From contig CANNZV010001478.1 in the NCBI GenBank assembly GCA_947561585.1, positions 1 to 64,000 of the forward strand: a stretch of 64,000 nt of DNA, read 5' to 3'. Position numbers and translations under genes: made by a program. The stretch comes from Caprella mutica (taxonomy: Eukaryota > Arthropoda > Malacostraca > Amphipoda > Caprellidae). The notes under the pieces are model-generated. The model was not told where the DNA came from, did not search any database, and saw only the letters and a list, made by a program, of their open reading frames with translations. Below, one piece after another: positions 10,506 through 21,149 of this stretch (position 1 is its first letter; every line of letters begins with the position of its first letter).

Positions 10506-11335
10506 ACAGGCTCCGCTTTTATTACACCTCGTTTTTATATAAGCTGTAATAATTGAGAAGCATGTCTCGCTGTTATTACTTTATTACTATTCGTAGACAT
10601 AGAAAACATTGATATTTTTTGAGGTGATTTTTTACGGTAACTACAATAATCATCAAAATTATTATTCAGATGAGGTTATTAGAAGCAATTGGTTCAGAAT
10701 TTAGTCTTTATGATAGAGACAATTTTAACAGTGACTATACATAGTACAAACAGAATACACAGTTCTCTAGCAATATTATTATTCCACATTATAGATAATT
10801 AAACTTGGGAATACAAATCAAAATATCCCATTTTTTGGATAAGTTCCGTTTAACGCACAATTCCGTTTTTTCGGACTCGTAAAATTCATATATAATAATA
10901 ATTATTTAACTTTTTTTCAATTGGTATCCATGATACCTTCAGGTATCATGAAATAGAAAATAATATTTATTGTTTTTTTCTGAACCTACCAAGTACCTGG
11001 ATCGTATACTCTACTGTCTAAAAAATTGAATAGAGCATAAAATTACTGTTTATTCAGTGTAACACAATAATATAAATAAAAGTATTTATTAATTGTTCAC
11101 CTATACTGAATGAGAGTTAAACTATGGTCGAATTTTAAACTTTTAATTCATTCACTTCTTAGAACTTTAATCACAGAGCATCAACTATTTCTGGCAACCA
11201 ACACTAGAACATTTTCTTTTATTATAATTCATAGAAAATGAGATGTTTAATTAAGGAGTAACAATTATCTTAGTTTTATTACCTTTCGTACCTAATAAGA
11301 CTGAGTCGTGATTTAGTAATAAAAGCGGAGCCTGT
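10506..11335. mobile_element. Non-autonomous DNA transposon with TIRs
   Basis: The left end ACAGGCTCCGCTTTTATTAC (10506-10525) is matched exactly by the reverse complement at the right end (11316-11335). The intervening 830 bp has no transposase frame. At about 10840-10960 it carries a GGTATCATG foldback repeat, apparently a nested insertion. No clear target duplication was found by eye. Superfamily unknown. Confidence 0.7.
10840..10960. repeat. GGTATCATG foldback repeat
   Basis: The core palindrome is CATGATACCT, loop TC, AGGTATCATG (about 10929-10950). It is preceded by a TTCCGTTTTTTCGGAC block that matches the outer arm of the copies at 36228 and 36777. The right outer arm is not visible. 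Confidence 0.6.
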
Positions 11336-12107
11336 CTGTATTAATTATTCAACTCTAGTTACATCAAAAAAAATACCAGTTCCGTCCCATTCAATCACTT
11401 CATAGGCAATTTGAATAATTGTATTTTTCTTGCACGTAAAATCTGTCACTTTGATTTCAACTGACAATATTAGTTTTTAGCAATGCACTTACCTGATGAA
11501 TTGTAAAATGACGTGTTAGACAATAGCTAAAGAAATAACTCTGTCGGTAAATTGACAATCTCTTGATTGTCTGTTATTGTCCTTTACGGTAAATATTGAT
11601 GGTATTTTATCGTTAACTAGAATCGGGATTTTTTTATTTTGAATATCTAATGATACAATATGTGTTTTATTTTAATTTTTTATAGATTATGTGTGGATTT
11701 TTGTCTAATTTTACCGTTGTAGTTCGTATATATTGTAATTTCCCGGTATATTTATTTATCATAATTATGTACATTTATTAGGTTTCAGATCACATATAAA
11801 GCTATACAGTAGAACTCCTCTATAGTGAAGTCATCTATAGTGAATTAGAATCCTATGTAAAAGAACTACCCCAGTAGTGAACAAATTTTTTTAGTCCGCC
11901 ATAAAAGTGTTCTATTTCTTTGTTTTAAAATTGACATGGCAATAATGATTCTATTTTTGTACTGCCAACAAAGAGAAACGGTTAATATTGTGTTAAAGTT
12001 TCTCTTTTTTCAGTGATTTTATACATGAATTTTAACATTTTATTTTTTATAAAATGAATTGCTCAGCGACAAATTTTTCTAGCAAATATAAAAAAATATT
12101 TTAAAAA
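11336..12107. other. Non-coding stretch with repeat fragments
   Basis: No gene seen. A fragment of the TCGTCGG foldback family lies at 11560-11645 (TCTGTTATTGTCCTTTACGG). At about 11808-11905 there is a left half of the pogo-like foldback: TACAGTAGAACTCCTCTATA, then GAACTACCCCAGTAGTGAAC and TTTAGTCCGCCATAAAA, matching the arm at 53681-53890. Confidence 0.55.
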
Positions 12108-12540
12108 ATATTGGGACAATGTTGCCCAAATATTGGGAAAATGTTGCCAAAATATTGGGACAATGTTGCCCAAATATTGGGACAAGGTTGTCAAATATTG
12201 GGACAATGTTGCCCAAATATTGGGAAAATGTTGCCAAAATATTGGGACAAGGTTGTCAAATATTTTGACAATGTTGCCCAAATATTGGGACAATGTTGCC
12301 CAAATATTGGGACAATGTTGCCCAAATATTGGGACAATGTTGCCCAAATATTGGGACAAGGTTGTCAAATATTGGGACAATGTTGCCCAAATTTTAGGAC
12401 AATGTAACCCAAATTTTAGGACAATGTTGCCCAAAATTTAGGACAATGTTCCGCAAATTTTAGGACAATGTAACCGAAATTTTAGGACAATGAAATCCAA
12501 ATTTTAGGACAATGTTGCCCAAATATTGGGACAATGTTGC
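12108..12540. repeat. 22-bp minisatellite, ATTGGGACAATGTTG family
   Basis: The unit is ATATTGGGACAATGTTGCCCAA with substitutions (AAAATGTTGCCAA, AAGGTTGTCAA) and a diverged right part (TTTTAGGACAATGTAACCC). The same core occurs at 15770-15895, 16570-16755, 27917-28722, 37360-37385, 59155-59345, 60852-60912 and 62026-62592. The overlapping open frames here are periodicity artefacts. Confidence 0.9.
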
Positions 12541-12662
12541 CACCTGGGCATCCTAAATTCTGTATCGTTACAATCTGTTACTTCTTTCCTCCCACGCGTT
12601 TTTTGAAGTCCATTTATCTCCCTATAATTCCTATTATTTTCTGTACCGAAGATTGATGAACA

Positions 12663-13830
12663 CATTCGAAAACATAGAACTGAGGTATTCGAACACTTTG
12701 AACTGAGGTATTCGAACACTTTGAACTGAGGTATTGGAACACTTTGAACTGAGGTATTGGAACACTTTGAACTGAGGTATTGGAACACTTTGAACTAAGG
12801 TATTCGAACACTTTGAACTGAGGTATTGGAACACTTTGAACTGAGGTATTGGAACACTTTGAACTGAGGTATTGGAACACTTTGAACTGAGGTATTCGAA
12901 CACTTTGAACTGAGGTATTGGAACACTTTGAACTGAGGTATTGGAACACTTTGAACTGAGGTATTGGAACACTTTGAACTGAGGTATTCGAACTCTTTGA
13001 ACTGAGGTATTCGAACTCTTTGAACTGAGGTATTGGAACACTTTGAACTGAGGTATTGGAACACTTTGAACTGAGGTATTGGAACACTTTGAACTGAGGT
13101 ATTGGAACACTTTGAACTGAGGTATTGGAACACTTTGAACTGAGGTATTCGAACACTTTGAACTGAGGTATTCGAACTCTTTGAACTGAGGTATTCGAAC
13201 TCTTTGAACTGAGGTATTCGAACACTTTGAACTGAGGTATTCGAACACTTTGAACTGAGGTATTCGAACACTTTGAACTGAGGTATTCGAACACTTTGAA
13301 CTGAGGTATTCGAACACTTTGAACTGAGGTATTCGAACTCTTTGAACTGAGGTATTCGAACACTTTGAACTGAGGTATTCGAACACTTTGAACTGAGGTA
13401 TTCGAACACTTTGAACTGAGGTATTCGAACTCTTTGAACTGAGGTATTCGAACTCTTTGAACTGAGGTATTGGAACACTTTGAACTGAGGTATTCGAACA
13501 CTTTGAACTGAGGTATTCGAACACTTTGAACTGAGGTATTCGAACACTTTGAACTGAGGTATTCGAACACTTTGAACTGAGGTATTCGAACTCTTTGAAC
13601 TGAGGTATTCGAACACTTTGAACTGAGGTATTGGAACACTTTGAACTGAGGTATTGGAACACTTTGAACTGAGGTATTGGAACACTTTGAACTGAGGTAT
13701 TCGAACACTTTGAACTGAGGTATTCGAACACTTTGAACTGAGGTATTCGAACACTTTGAACTGAGGTATTCGAACACTTTGAACTGAGGTATTCGAACAC
13801 TTTGAACTGAGGTATTCGAACACTTTGAAC
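12663..13830. repeat. 23-bp minisatellite, about 51 copies
   Basis: The unit is GGTATTCGAACACTTTGAACTGA with two main variants (TTGGAACAC and TTCGAACTC) arranged in runs. The period of 23 leaves all three minus frames open for over 340 codons. The repeated peptide (Pro-Gln-Phe-Lys-Val-Phe type) is a shadow of the array. It is separated from the 22-bp array on its left by only about 120 bp of unrelated DNA. Confidence 0.93.
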
Positions 13831-14718
13831 CTTATTTCAAATTATAATAATTCTTTTATGTATTTTTTTTATCAGAAAATATGACGATTTTTTCAAATAT
13901 ATATATTATATAAACCAATATAATAGAAATACCTAACAACAATAATAATGTTCATTCACAACTTCAGTATAAATAAATCCACACTTGGTTTACTAAGCAT
14001 ATATAAGAAGTTATGGTGGGCCCCTTTTAATCTTCGATGGCCCCACCATAACTTCCACCCTGACTAGCCAATCTAACGACACAAAGAGACGTATTAGTTC
14101 ATCAATATAGCACAGGTATTAATAGTAGCAATACTATTGAATGTATATTATTACTCGTAAATAATCTTTAGAAAAGCTTTGCTATTCAAAGTCCAATAAT
14201 AAGGCATCGTAATTGTCTATCGGTGTGATTATCGGTAATCGAAGACATTAGAAGATATCCCCTATAGAAGAAGTTATTGCGAGGCCATCGAAGATAAAGA
14301 GAGAACAACACTATAACTGATTTAATCTAAAATGTATTTCAATTCCTTTTGTTTATTCAATCCAATTAGACGAAAGCATCCAATTACTTCAGTATCAACC
14401 AATATGTAAACTCTGAAGATTACATTAGCTCCCTCGGAAACATGAATTCTATCAATAATTCACGTCTGTCAGTAGCTGTCCACGTTCAACGCATCCGAAC
14501 AGCAATCAGTGTAGGAATTCCTGCTTCTAATTGTCCGAATATATTATTCAATTAGCGGTAATGGCTCGCGTAATTTGAAATACCGACTGAAGTCAGAGTA
14601 GCGGAAGTAATACGCATGGACACCCAATTATCTTTGGCAAGAAATGTCGTAATTAAATGAGGGGAGATGTTATAAAAAGCAGGTTCTTGGTTAATTTGAA
14701 AATTAATTTTATCCTTAT
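13831..14718. other. Non-coding stretch
   Basis: No gene seen. It contains the hairpin repeat at 14009-14053 and a weak relative at about 14267-14310. The part after 14330 is less AT-rich and looks single-copy. Confidence 0.5.
14009..14053. repeat. TGGTGGGGCC hairpin repeat, compact copy
   Basis: GTTATGGTGGGCCCCTTTTAATCTTC is followed directly by GATGGCCCCACCATAAC. This is the shortest near-complete form: outer arms of 10-13 bp and an asymmetric centre. Confidence 0.7.
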
Positions 14719-15090
14719 TTTTGGTATTTATCCACTAGGTCAATCCTATTGGATATGTCAATCAACATATCAATCAATCTGATTGGTATGTTAGAATTAT
14801 CCAACGAGTTTAGGTTTCTCAGTATTTTCGATTTTGGGGTATCATCCAAAAGGTCCCTCTTCCCAATTCAAATAAAATGGAAGATTTTTCCAATAAGTTT
14901 CCCCTTCCCAATTCATATCGGTTTAGGAGAATTATCCACAAGGAACACCTTCATAATTCGAATCGGTTTTATTGATTAATCCATGAACTTCGCCTTCCCA
15001 ATTCAAATCAGTGTGGGGAATTATCCAAAAGGTTCCTCTTCACAATTCAAATAGGTTGGTAGATTTATCCATGTGGGCTCCCTTATTCCC
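14719..15090. repeat. Old degenerate tandem repeat
   Basis: Imperfect blocks with AATTATCCAMAAGG, CTCTTCCCAATTCAAAT and GGTTTRG words recur at variable spacing of roughly 45-60 bp. Divergence is far higher than in the other arrays, so this is an ancient array or a decayed repeat. Confidence 0.5.
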
Positions 15091-16136
15091 CAAATTAAAT
15101 TGCTTCATGTGCCCCCAACTCATTTCGAATTGTTAGGTCGAATTCACCAAGAGGCCGTAGATCTGCTAGATGTAGGTATAGTCATCTTCATTTCCCGAAA
15201 GGAGACATTTGAGGAGTTTTCTGAATGGGAATGCCTTCATTTCTCGGTCCTCTCAAGGGTGCATTTTCGTCACTTATTATCATGCTAATTTTATCGCAGA
15301 AGAGGATGGGGGAGGGTAGGCTAATATTTCCCCCATTGTATTTTTCAGCAGTAAATTACGCATGCAATCTACATTTTGTAGGAAGAAAATGAGTATAAGA
15401 AATGTACCACAGAATTTCTGTATTACTACTCCCGCTGTTATATGTCACTAATAATTTCCATAGACTGTTCAAACTCTACCGGACCTAACTTTTGGAAATG
15501 CAATCCGTTGCCCAATTGTTCAGCAACATGCAGCATTTCGAACAAAGCCTCTCCAGTCATCAAGTGGACGAGTCGGGAACTATGTTGACAAGATGGCGAG
15601 GGGCTGAATGGAAAATCCCAAATGGATAGCAAATTGTCAGCACTTGTAACGAATGGCAAAAAGTTTGGTGGTTAATATGGAAGAACAGCACTAAAGTACC
15701 CTCCGAAGACTCAATTATTTACGCAATTTCGTAATTATTACGAAAAAAAATCATTATAGACTATCCAAATTCCCTAATATTATTACAACATTGCCCCAAT
15801 ATTGTTACAACAACGCAAATAGTATTAGAACATATCCCCAATATTTTTACAAGATATCCCCAATATTATTACACCATTTTCAATGTTGCCTCGAGACGAT
15901 TGTTTTCTTGGATTATCCCCAATTTTGATATTACACTACCGCTGAATCATTCTCAGTCACTTTCTTCCCTCCAAGAATTTGTTTCTACCAACAATAGATA
16001 GGAAATATCTTTTCCCGGAATAGAAGTTGACCAATGGCTTCAATAAATCGAATCAATAGAGGGTAAATGCGCATAGGGGAAGAAGGGAAGAGTTCTTTGC
16101 TTAGGCCTATATGAGACTCACTGGCATTGATTGTCT
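15091..16136. other. Less AT-rich stretch, no gene recognised
   Basis: Short open frames occur on the plus strand (15073-15288, begins GTG) and minus strand (15438-15659, begins TTG, includes a Ser-Ala-Asp-Asn-Leu-Leu-Ser-Ile-Trp-Asp stretch). Neither has an ATG start or a splice site I can identify. At 15770-15895 diverged ATTGTTACAACATTGCCCCAA words of the 22-bp family occur. Confidence 0.4.
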
Positions 16137-16520
16137 CATGTGCGGTATACTAGGTTCTCTTTTGTTTCTAATGTATGTTTTGCCTGATGTGCGGTATACT
16201 AGGTTCTCTTTTGTTTCTAATGCATGTTTTGCCTGATGTGCGGTATACTAGGTTCTCTTTTGTTTCTAATGTATGTTTTGCCTGATGTGCGGTATACTAG
16301 GTTCTATTTTGTTCCTTATGTATTTTTTGTAAGATGCATTGTATACTAGGTTCTCTTTTGTTCCTAATGTATTTTTTGTAAGATGCATGGTATACTAGAT
16401 TCTCTTTTGTTTCTAAAGTAGGTTTTGCCTGATGTGCAGTATACTAGGTTCTCTTTTGTTTCTAATGAATGTTTTGTAAGATGCATGGTATACTAGATTC
16501 TCTTTAGTTTAAAATATAAA
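16137..16520. repeat. 49-bp minisatellite, about 8 copies
   Basis: The unit contains GATGTGCGGTATACTAGG, TTCTCTTTTGTTTCTAATG and TATGTTTTGCCT. Copies start about 49 bp apart from 16138. Later copies carry the variant TTTTTTGTAAGATGCATGG. Alternation of the two types at the right end suggests block duplication. Confidence 0.88.
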
Positions 16521-17589
16521 CAAAAAATTAATGTTTTGTCAGATGCAAGGTTAGGGCACCCCTCTATAATCCATATAAGAATGTATCTTGGGGCAACAGT
16601 GTATCAATATTGGGACAACGTTGTAAAAATATTTGGATTATGTTATAACAACATTAGGACTATGTTATACCAATTTTTGGGATAATGTTGTAACAATATT
16701 GACAATGCTCTAACAATATTTTAGACAATTTTACTCCAAGAAACATTGTTACCAGAAAGCATTCCAACTCACTAGGCTCATATAAAGTAATCCTAAAAAT
16801 AATTATATTTTTACACGAACGGTAAATTGCAACAACTCCATATTTAATTCATAATATATTTGGTATTACCTTACGTACGTCTTTCGTATTTGAACATTTT
16901 TTTTATTTCAATATTGAAAAATTTCTTCAAATATTTATTGAAAAAAAATTAACTAGTATGCTTTTGACATTTTCTGTTGGTAAATATTTATCTACATATT
17001 TTTGGTGGAATATTTCCAACAGGAATATTTTCAATAAAAACAGTTTATAAATTCGAATTGACATTAATCTATAGATTAGCCTAACCCGATTTATATTATA
17101 CTGCCTATTAACAAAGATCATAATAGTGCTGAATTGCAGATAGCTCACTAATCCTTATTTAGCATCAGAGTCTTGTACATAGCAGATGTGTAACTACCAT
17201 TTGTATCATCCATAGGCTTGACTTGGTCCCATATCTATTGTCATGGGGGTGTCATATATTATATCATTAGCGAGGGGAGATAATCTTGTAAGTACACTGG
17301 AAATTCGGACACGCTTTTAGATATGTGGGTGATGCATTATACAATGGTGTATAAGTCGTTAAACGGAGGGGAAAATGAGTAGCATATAACTAAATAAAAC
17401 AATTTCTATTCTCATTTAAAAAAAGTTTATTTCATCTATAAATCTTTTTACTCTATAATTTATGATGTAATTATGTTTATGATTGAACTTGATGGATAAA
17501 AATCACGATTTTCTTCGTCTTAATCTGGAATTATATTATAATTTAAAATTCCCTCTACATTTGCAAACTCAATTAAAAGGGGATGTGTT
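16521..17589. other. Non-coding stretch
   Basis: No gene seen. At 16570-16755 lies a diverged member of the ATTGGGACAATGTTG family whose right edge reads CCAAGAAACATTGTTACC. This is the same kind of end sequence that bounds the array at 27894-28746. Confidence 0.5.
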
Positions 17590-18080
17590 TTTCTTTGCAC
17601 ACCCCCCCCCCCCTTTCCTCCCTTCCCGCTTCCTTTTCCTCCCTTCAATGAGCTATCTACAAAGAGTCTCCTAGGCCTAATCGATCAATAAAGAAAAAAA
17701 GACTAAACCTCTCCATGTTATTCCTACGGGAGAACTGACTGTACTAGTGGTAGACATAGGCCCAGTCATTGCTATGTTATTCCTACGGGAGAATTGACTA
17801 ATAATTATCTAAGTCTATAAAGACTATTACCAACAACAACTGGAATACCTCAGGAATATTACCAACAAAAACCGGATTAGGAATATAGTAATTTACTTTC
17901 AGTTCAACTTTCTAGATGTCAATGTCACTAATTATTAGCAAAATACAATAGAAATGTGTGAGAAAAGCGTGACAGGGATGTTTAAATTTTGGGGAGAAAA
18001 GTCACACAACAATACTAAATACAATTATTAGTTAGACTTGCTGTTATAAAGGAGGAATTTGGAAGATTTTATAAAAGTAG
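17590..18080 (-). repeat. Short form of the 59-bp-array element
   Basis: It is inverted relative to, and homologous with, 44215-46090. Shared blocks in order are the C-run (17602-17613), CAATGAGCTATCTACAAAGA, GTCTCCTAGGCCTAATCGAT, AACCTCTCCATGTTATTCCT, the 59-bp unit, AACAACTGGAATACCTCAGG, ACTTTCTAGATGTCAATGTC, GAGAAAAGCGTGACAGGGAT and TTGCTGTTATAAA-like. Here the tandem unit is present only about 1.5 times (17713-17800), against about 25 at the other locus. Confidence 0.8.
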
Positions 18081-18611
18081 GATTTGAATTTCTTTTATAA
18101 AACAGGGATTTGATTGACTTTTACGAACAACTATAGTTTTTAATTTAAAAAATTATATATTAATGTATATTTACATATTTTGTTTGAATTTATATATAAT
18201 GAATCTATATATGATAGATGTATATATAATAATTGTTCATTTGAATGCTTGCCAGAGTTGTTAGAACAGGCAAGTACAAAACAGACAGTTTTTCCGATAA
18301 CAAACAAAATAGGGTAATAACTTGCAGTAGAAAAAACTAACGTTAAATGAAAGAAATAATAGCAAAGAATAAAGGGGAAAATAAAGAAGTCTTCAGTGTT
18401 TAAATTGCAGACTCAAGAAAATGCATTTAAGAACTTTTTACTAGTATTAGTAAATTGATGGTGTTTTGTGAAAAGTGAATATGTTTATATATTGTTTTGA
18501 ATTTCATTGCCTTTGTAAATTAACAAATTAGGAGACAGGGGGTCTAAATATTAAACTAGAAATTAAAATCCATTTTTCCGATCCTCGCTCATTGTCCATG
18601 AGGCTACCAAC
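18081..18611. other. AT-rich non-coding stretch
   Basis: No gene or clear repeat seen before the 36-bp array begins. Confidence 0.5.
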
Positions 18612-20906
18612 ATCCATGGGTAAGAAGACTGACTGTGTAGGTCTCTTATCCATGGGTAAGAAGACTGACTGTGTAGGTCTCTTATCCATGGGTAAGAAGA
18701 CTGACTGTGTAGGTCTCTTATCCATGGGTAAGAAGACTGACTGTGTAGGTCTCTTATCCATGGGTAAGAAGACTGACTGTGTAGGTCTCTTATCCATGGG
18801 TAAGAAGACTGACTGTGTAGGTCTCTTATCCATGGGTAAGAAGACTGACTGAGTAGGTCACTTATCCATGGGTAAGAAGACTGACTGAGTAGGTCTCTTA
18901 TCCATGGGTAAGAAGACTGACTGAGTAGGTCTCTTATCCATGGGTAAGAAGACTGACTGAGTAGGTCTCTTATCCATGGGTAAGAAGACTGACTGAGTAG
19001 GTCTCTTATCCATGGGTAAGAAGACTGACTGTGTAGGTCTCTTATCCATGGGTAAGAAGACTGACTGTGTAGGTCTCTTATCCATGGGTAAGAAGACTGA
19101 CTGTGTAGGTCTCTTATCCATGGGTAAGAAGACTGACTGTGTAGGTCTCTTATCCATGGGTAAGAAGACTGACTGAGTAGGTCACTTATCCATGGGTAAG
19201 AAGACTGACTGAGTAGGTCTCTTATCCATGGGTAAGAAGACTGACTGAGTAGGTCTCTTATCCATGGGTAAGAAGACTGACTGAGTAGGTCTCTTATCCA
19301 TGGGTAAGAAGACTGACTGAGTAGGTCTCTTATCCATGGGTAAGAAGACTGACTGAGTAGGTCTCTTATCCATGGGTAAGAAGACTGACTGAGTAGGTCT
19401 CTTATCCATGGGTAAGAAGACTGACTGAGTAGGTCTCTTATCCATGGGTAAGAAGACTGACTGAGTAGGTCTCTTATCCATGGGTAAGAAGACTGACTGA
19501 GTAGGTCTCTTATCCATGGGTAAGAAGACTGACTGAGTAGGTCTCTTATCCATGGGTAAGAAGACTGACTGTGTAGGTCTCTTATCCATGGGTAAGAAGA
19601 CTGACTGAGTAGGTCTCTTATCCATGGGTAAGAAGACTGACTGAGTAGGTCTCTTATCCATGGGTAAGAAGACTGACTGTGTAGGTCTCTTATCCATGAG
19701 TAAGCAGACTGACTGTGTAGGTCTCTTATCCATGGGTAAGCAGACTGACTGTGTAGGTCTCTTATCCATGGGTAAGAAGACTGACTGAGTAGGTCTCTTA
19801 TCCATGGGTAAGAAGACTGACTGAGTAGGTCTCTTATCCATGGGTAAGAAGACTGACTGTGTAGGTCTCTTATCCATGAGTAAGCAGACTGACTGTGTAG
19901 GTCTCTTATCCATGGGTAAGCAGACTGACTGTGTAGGTCTCTTATCCATGAGTAAGCAGACTGACTGTGTAGGTCTCTTATCCATGGGTAAGCAGACTGA
20001 CTGTGTAGGTCTCTTATCCATGAGTAAGCAGACTGACTGTGTAGGTCTCTTATCTATGGGTAAGCAGACTGACTGTGTAGGTCTCTTATCCATGGGTAAA
20101 CAGACTGACTGTGTAGGTCTCTTATCCATGGGTAAACAAACTGACTGTGTAGGTCTCTTATCCATGGGTAAGCAGACTGACTGTGTAGGTCTCTTATCCA
20201 TGAGTAAGCAGACTGACAGTGTAGGTCTCTTATCCATGGGTAAGCAGACTCTGACTGTTGAGGTCTCTTATCCATGAGTAAGCAGACTGACTGTGTAGGT
20301 CTCTTATCCATGGGTAAGCAGACTGACAGTGTAGGTCTCTTATCCATGGGTAAGCAGACTGACTGTGTAGGTCTCTTATCCATGAGTAAGCAGACTGACT
20401 GTGTAGGTTTCTTATCCATGGGTAAGCAGACTGACTGTGTAGGTCTCTTATCCATGGGTAAGCAGACTGACTGTGTAGGTCTCTTATCCATGGGTAAGCA
20501 AACTGACTGTGTAGGTCTCTTATCCATGAGTAAGCAGACTGACTGTGTAGGTCTCTTATCCATGGGTAAGCAGACTGACTGTGTAGGTCTCTTATCCATG
20601 AGTAAGCAGACTGACTGTGTAGGTCTCTTATCCATGGGTAAGCAGACTGACTGTGTAGGTCTCTTATCCATGGGTAAACAGACTGACTGTGTAGGTCTCT
20701 TATCCATGGGTAAACAAACTGACTGTGTAGATCTCTTATCAATGAGTAAACAGACTGACTGTGTAGTGTGTAGGTCTCTTATTCATGGGTAAATAGACTG
20801 ACTGTGTAGGTCTCTTATCCATGGGTAAACAGACTGACTGTGTAGGTCTCTTATCAATGAGTAAGCAGACTGACTGTGTAGGTCTCTTATCCATGGGTAA
20901 ACAGAC
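18612..20906. repeat. 36-bp minisatellite, left part, about 64 copies
   Basis: The unit joins ATCCATGGGTAAGAAGACTG and ACTGTGTAGGTCTCTT. Variants are GAGTAGG (creates a stop in one plus frame), GTCACTT, TAAGCAGAC, TAAACAGAC and CATGAGTAAG. The rare GAGTAGGTCACTT variant recurs 324 bp apart (18851 and 19175), so nine-unit blocks were duplicated. AAGAAGAC units lie to the left, and AAGCAGAC and AAACAGAC units to the right. Long open frames on both strands follow from the period being a multiple of 3. Confidence 0.95.
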
Positions 20907-21101
20907 TGTTATATTCCTATTTATGCTTATTCTTTATTGTACTCTGTATTGTTGTTTAGTTACTGTATCTTTATTATGTGTATGTAACTATGAATGTTGT
21001 GTGCACATGCTCCTTCAGAGCGCACGAGTTTAGTTTGTATTCAGCTATCATTAAAGGAGGTTGTCAACACACTCTTTCTTTGCATTCCACTAAATACAAC
21101 A
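20907..21101 (+). repeat. 5' LTR
   Basis: 195 bp, starting TGTTATATTCC and ending AATACAACA, with the TG...CA ends and TGTT/AACA short inverted repeat typical of LTRs. An ATTAAA at 21050-21055 could be the polyadenylation signal. No clear TATA box was seen. An ATG at 20994, in frame with gag, lies inside the LTR; use of it would add 52 residues to Gag, which I think unlikely. Confidence 0.95.
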
Positions 21102-21102
21102 G

Positions 21103-21120
21103 TGGCGACAAGTTACATAG
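21103..21120 (+). other. Primer binding site candidate
   Basis: TGGCGACAAG begins two bases after the 5' LTR. The TGG matches the tRNA CCA end, and TGGCGAC resembles the serine-tRNA type of site used by Mag-lineage elements. The match becomes poor after about ten bases, so the tRNA identity is tentative. Confidence 0.5.
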
Positions 21121-21149
21121 AACTCACAGTACACAAGGATAATTTCGAT

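Noticed and set aside
12614..13823. Three overlapping minus-strand frames of 342-388 codons
   Set aside because: They are the three readings of a 23-bp array; a period not divisible by 3 with no stop in any phase keeps all frames open. No start context, domain or unique sequence.
15073..15288. 71-codon plus frame in a less AT-rich region
   Set aside because: Begins with GTG, overlaps a decayed tandem repeat, no domain or splice sites recognised.
15438..15659. 73-codon minus frame with a WD-repeat-like Ser-Ile-Trp-Asp stretch
   Set aside because: Begins with TTG, an in-frame stop lies just upstream without an intervening acceptor AG, and a single short motif is not evidence for a WD protein.
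19182..20792. Long frames on both strands of the 36-bp array (up to 351 codons)
   Set aside because: The period is a multiple of 3 and the unit has no stop in those frames; the repeated 12-residue peptide is a shadow of the minisatellite.
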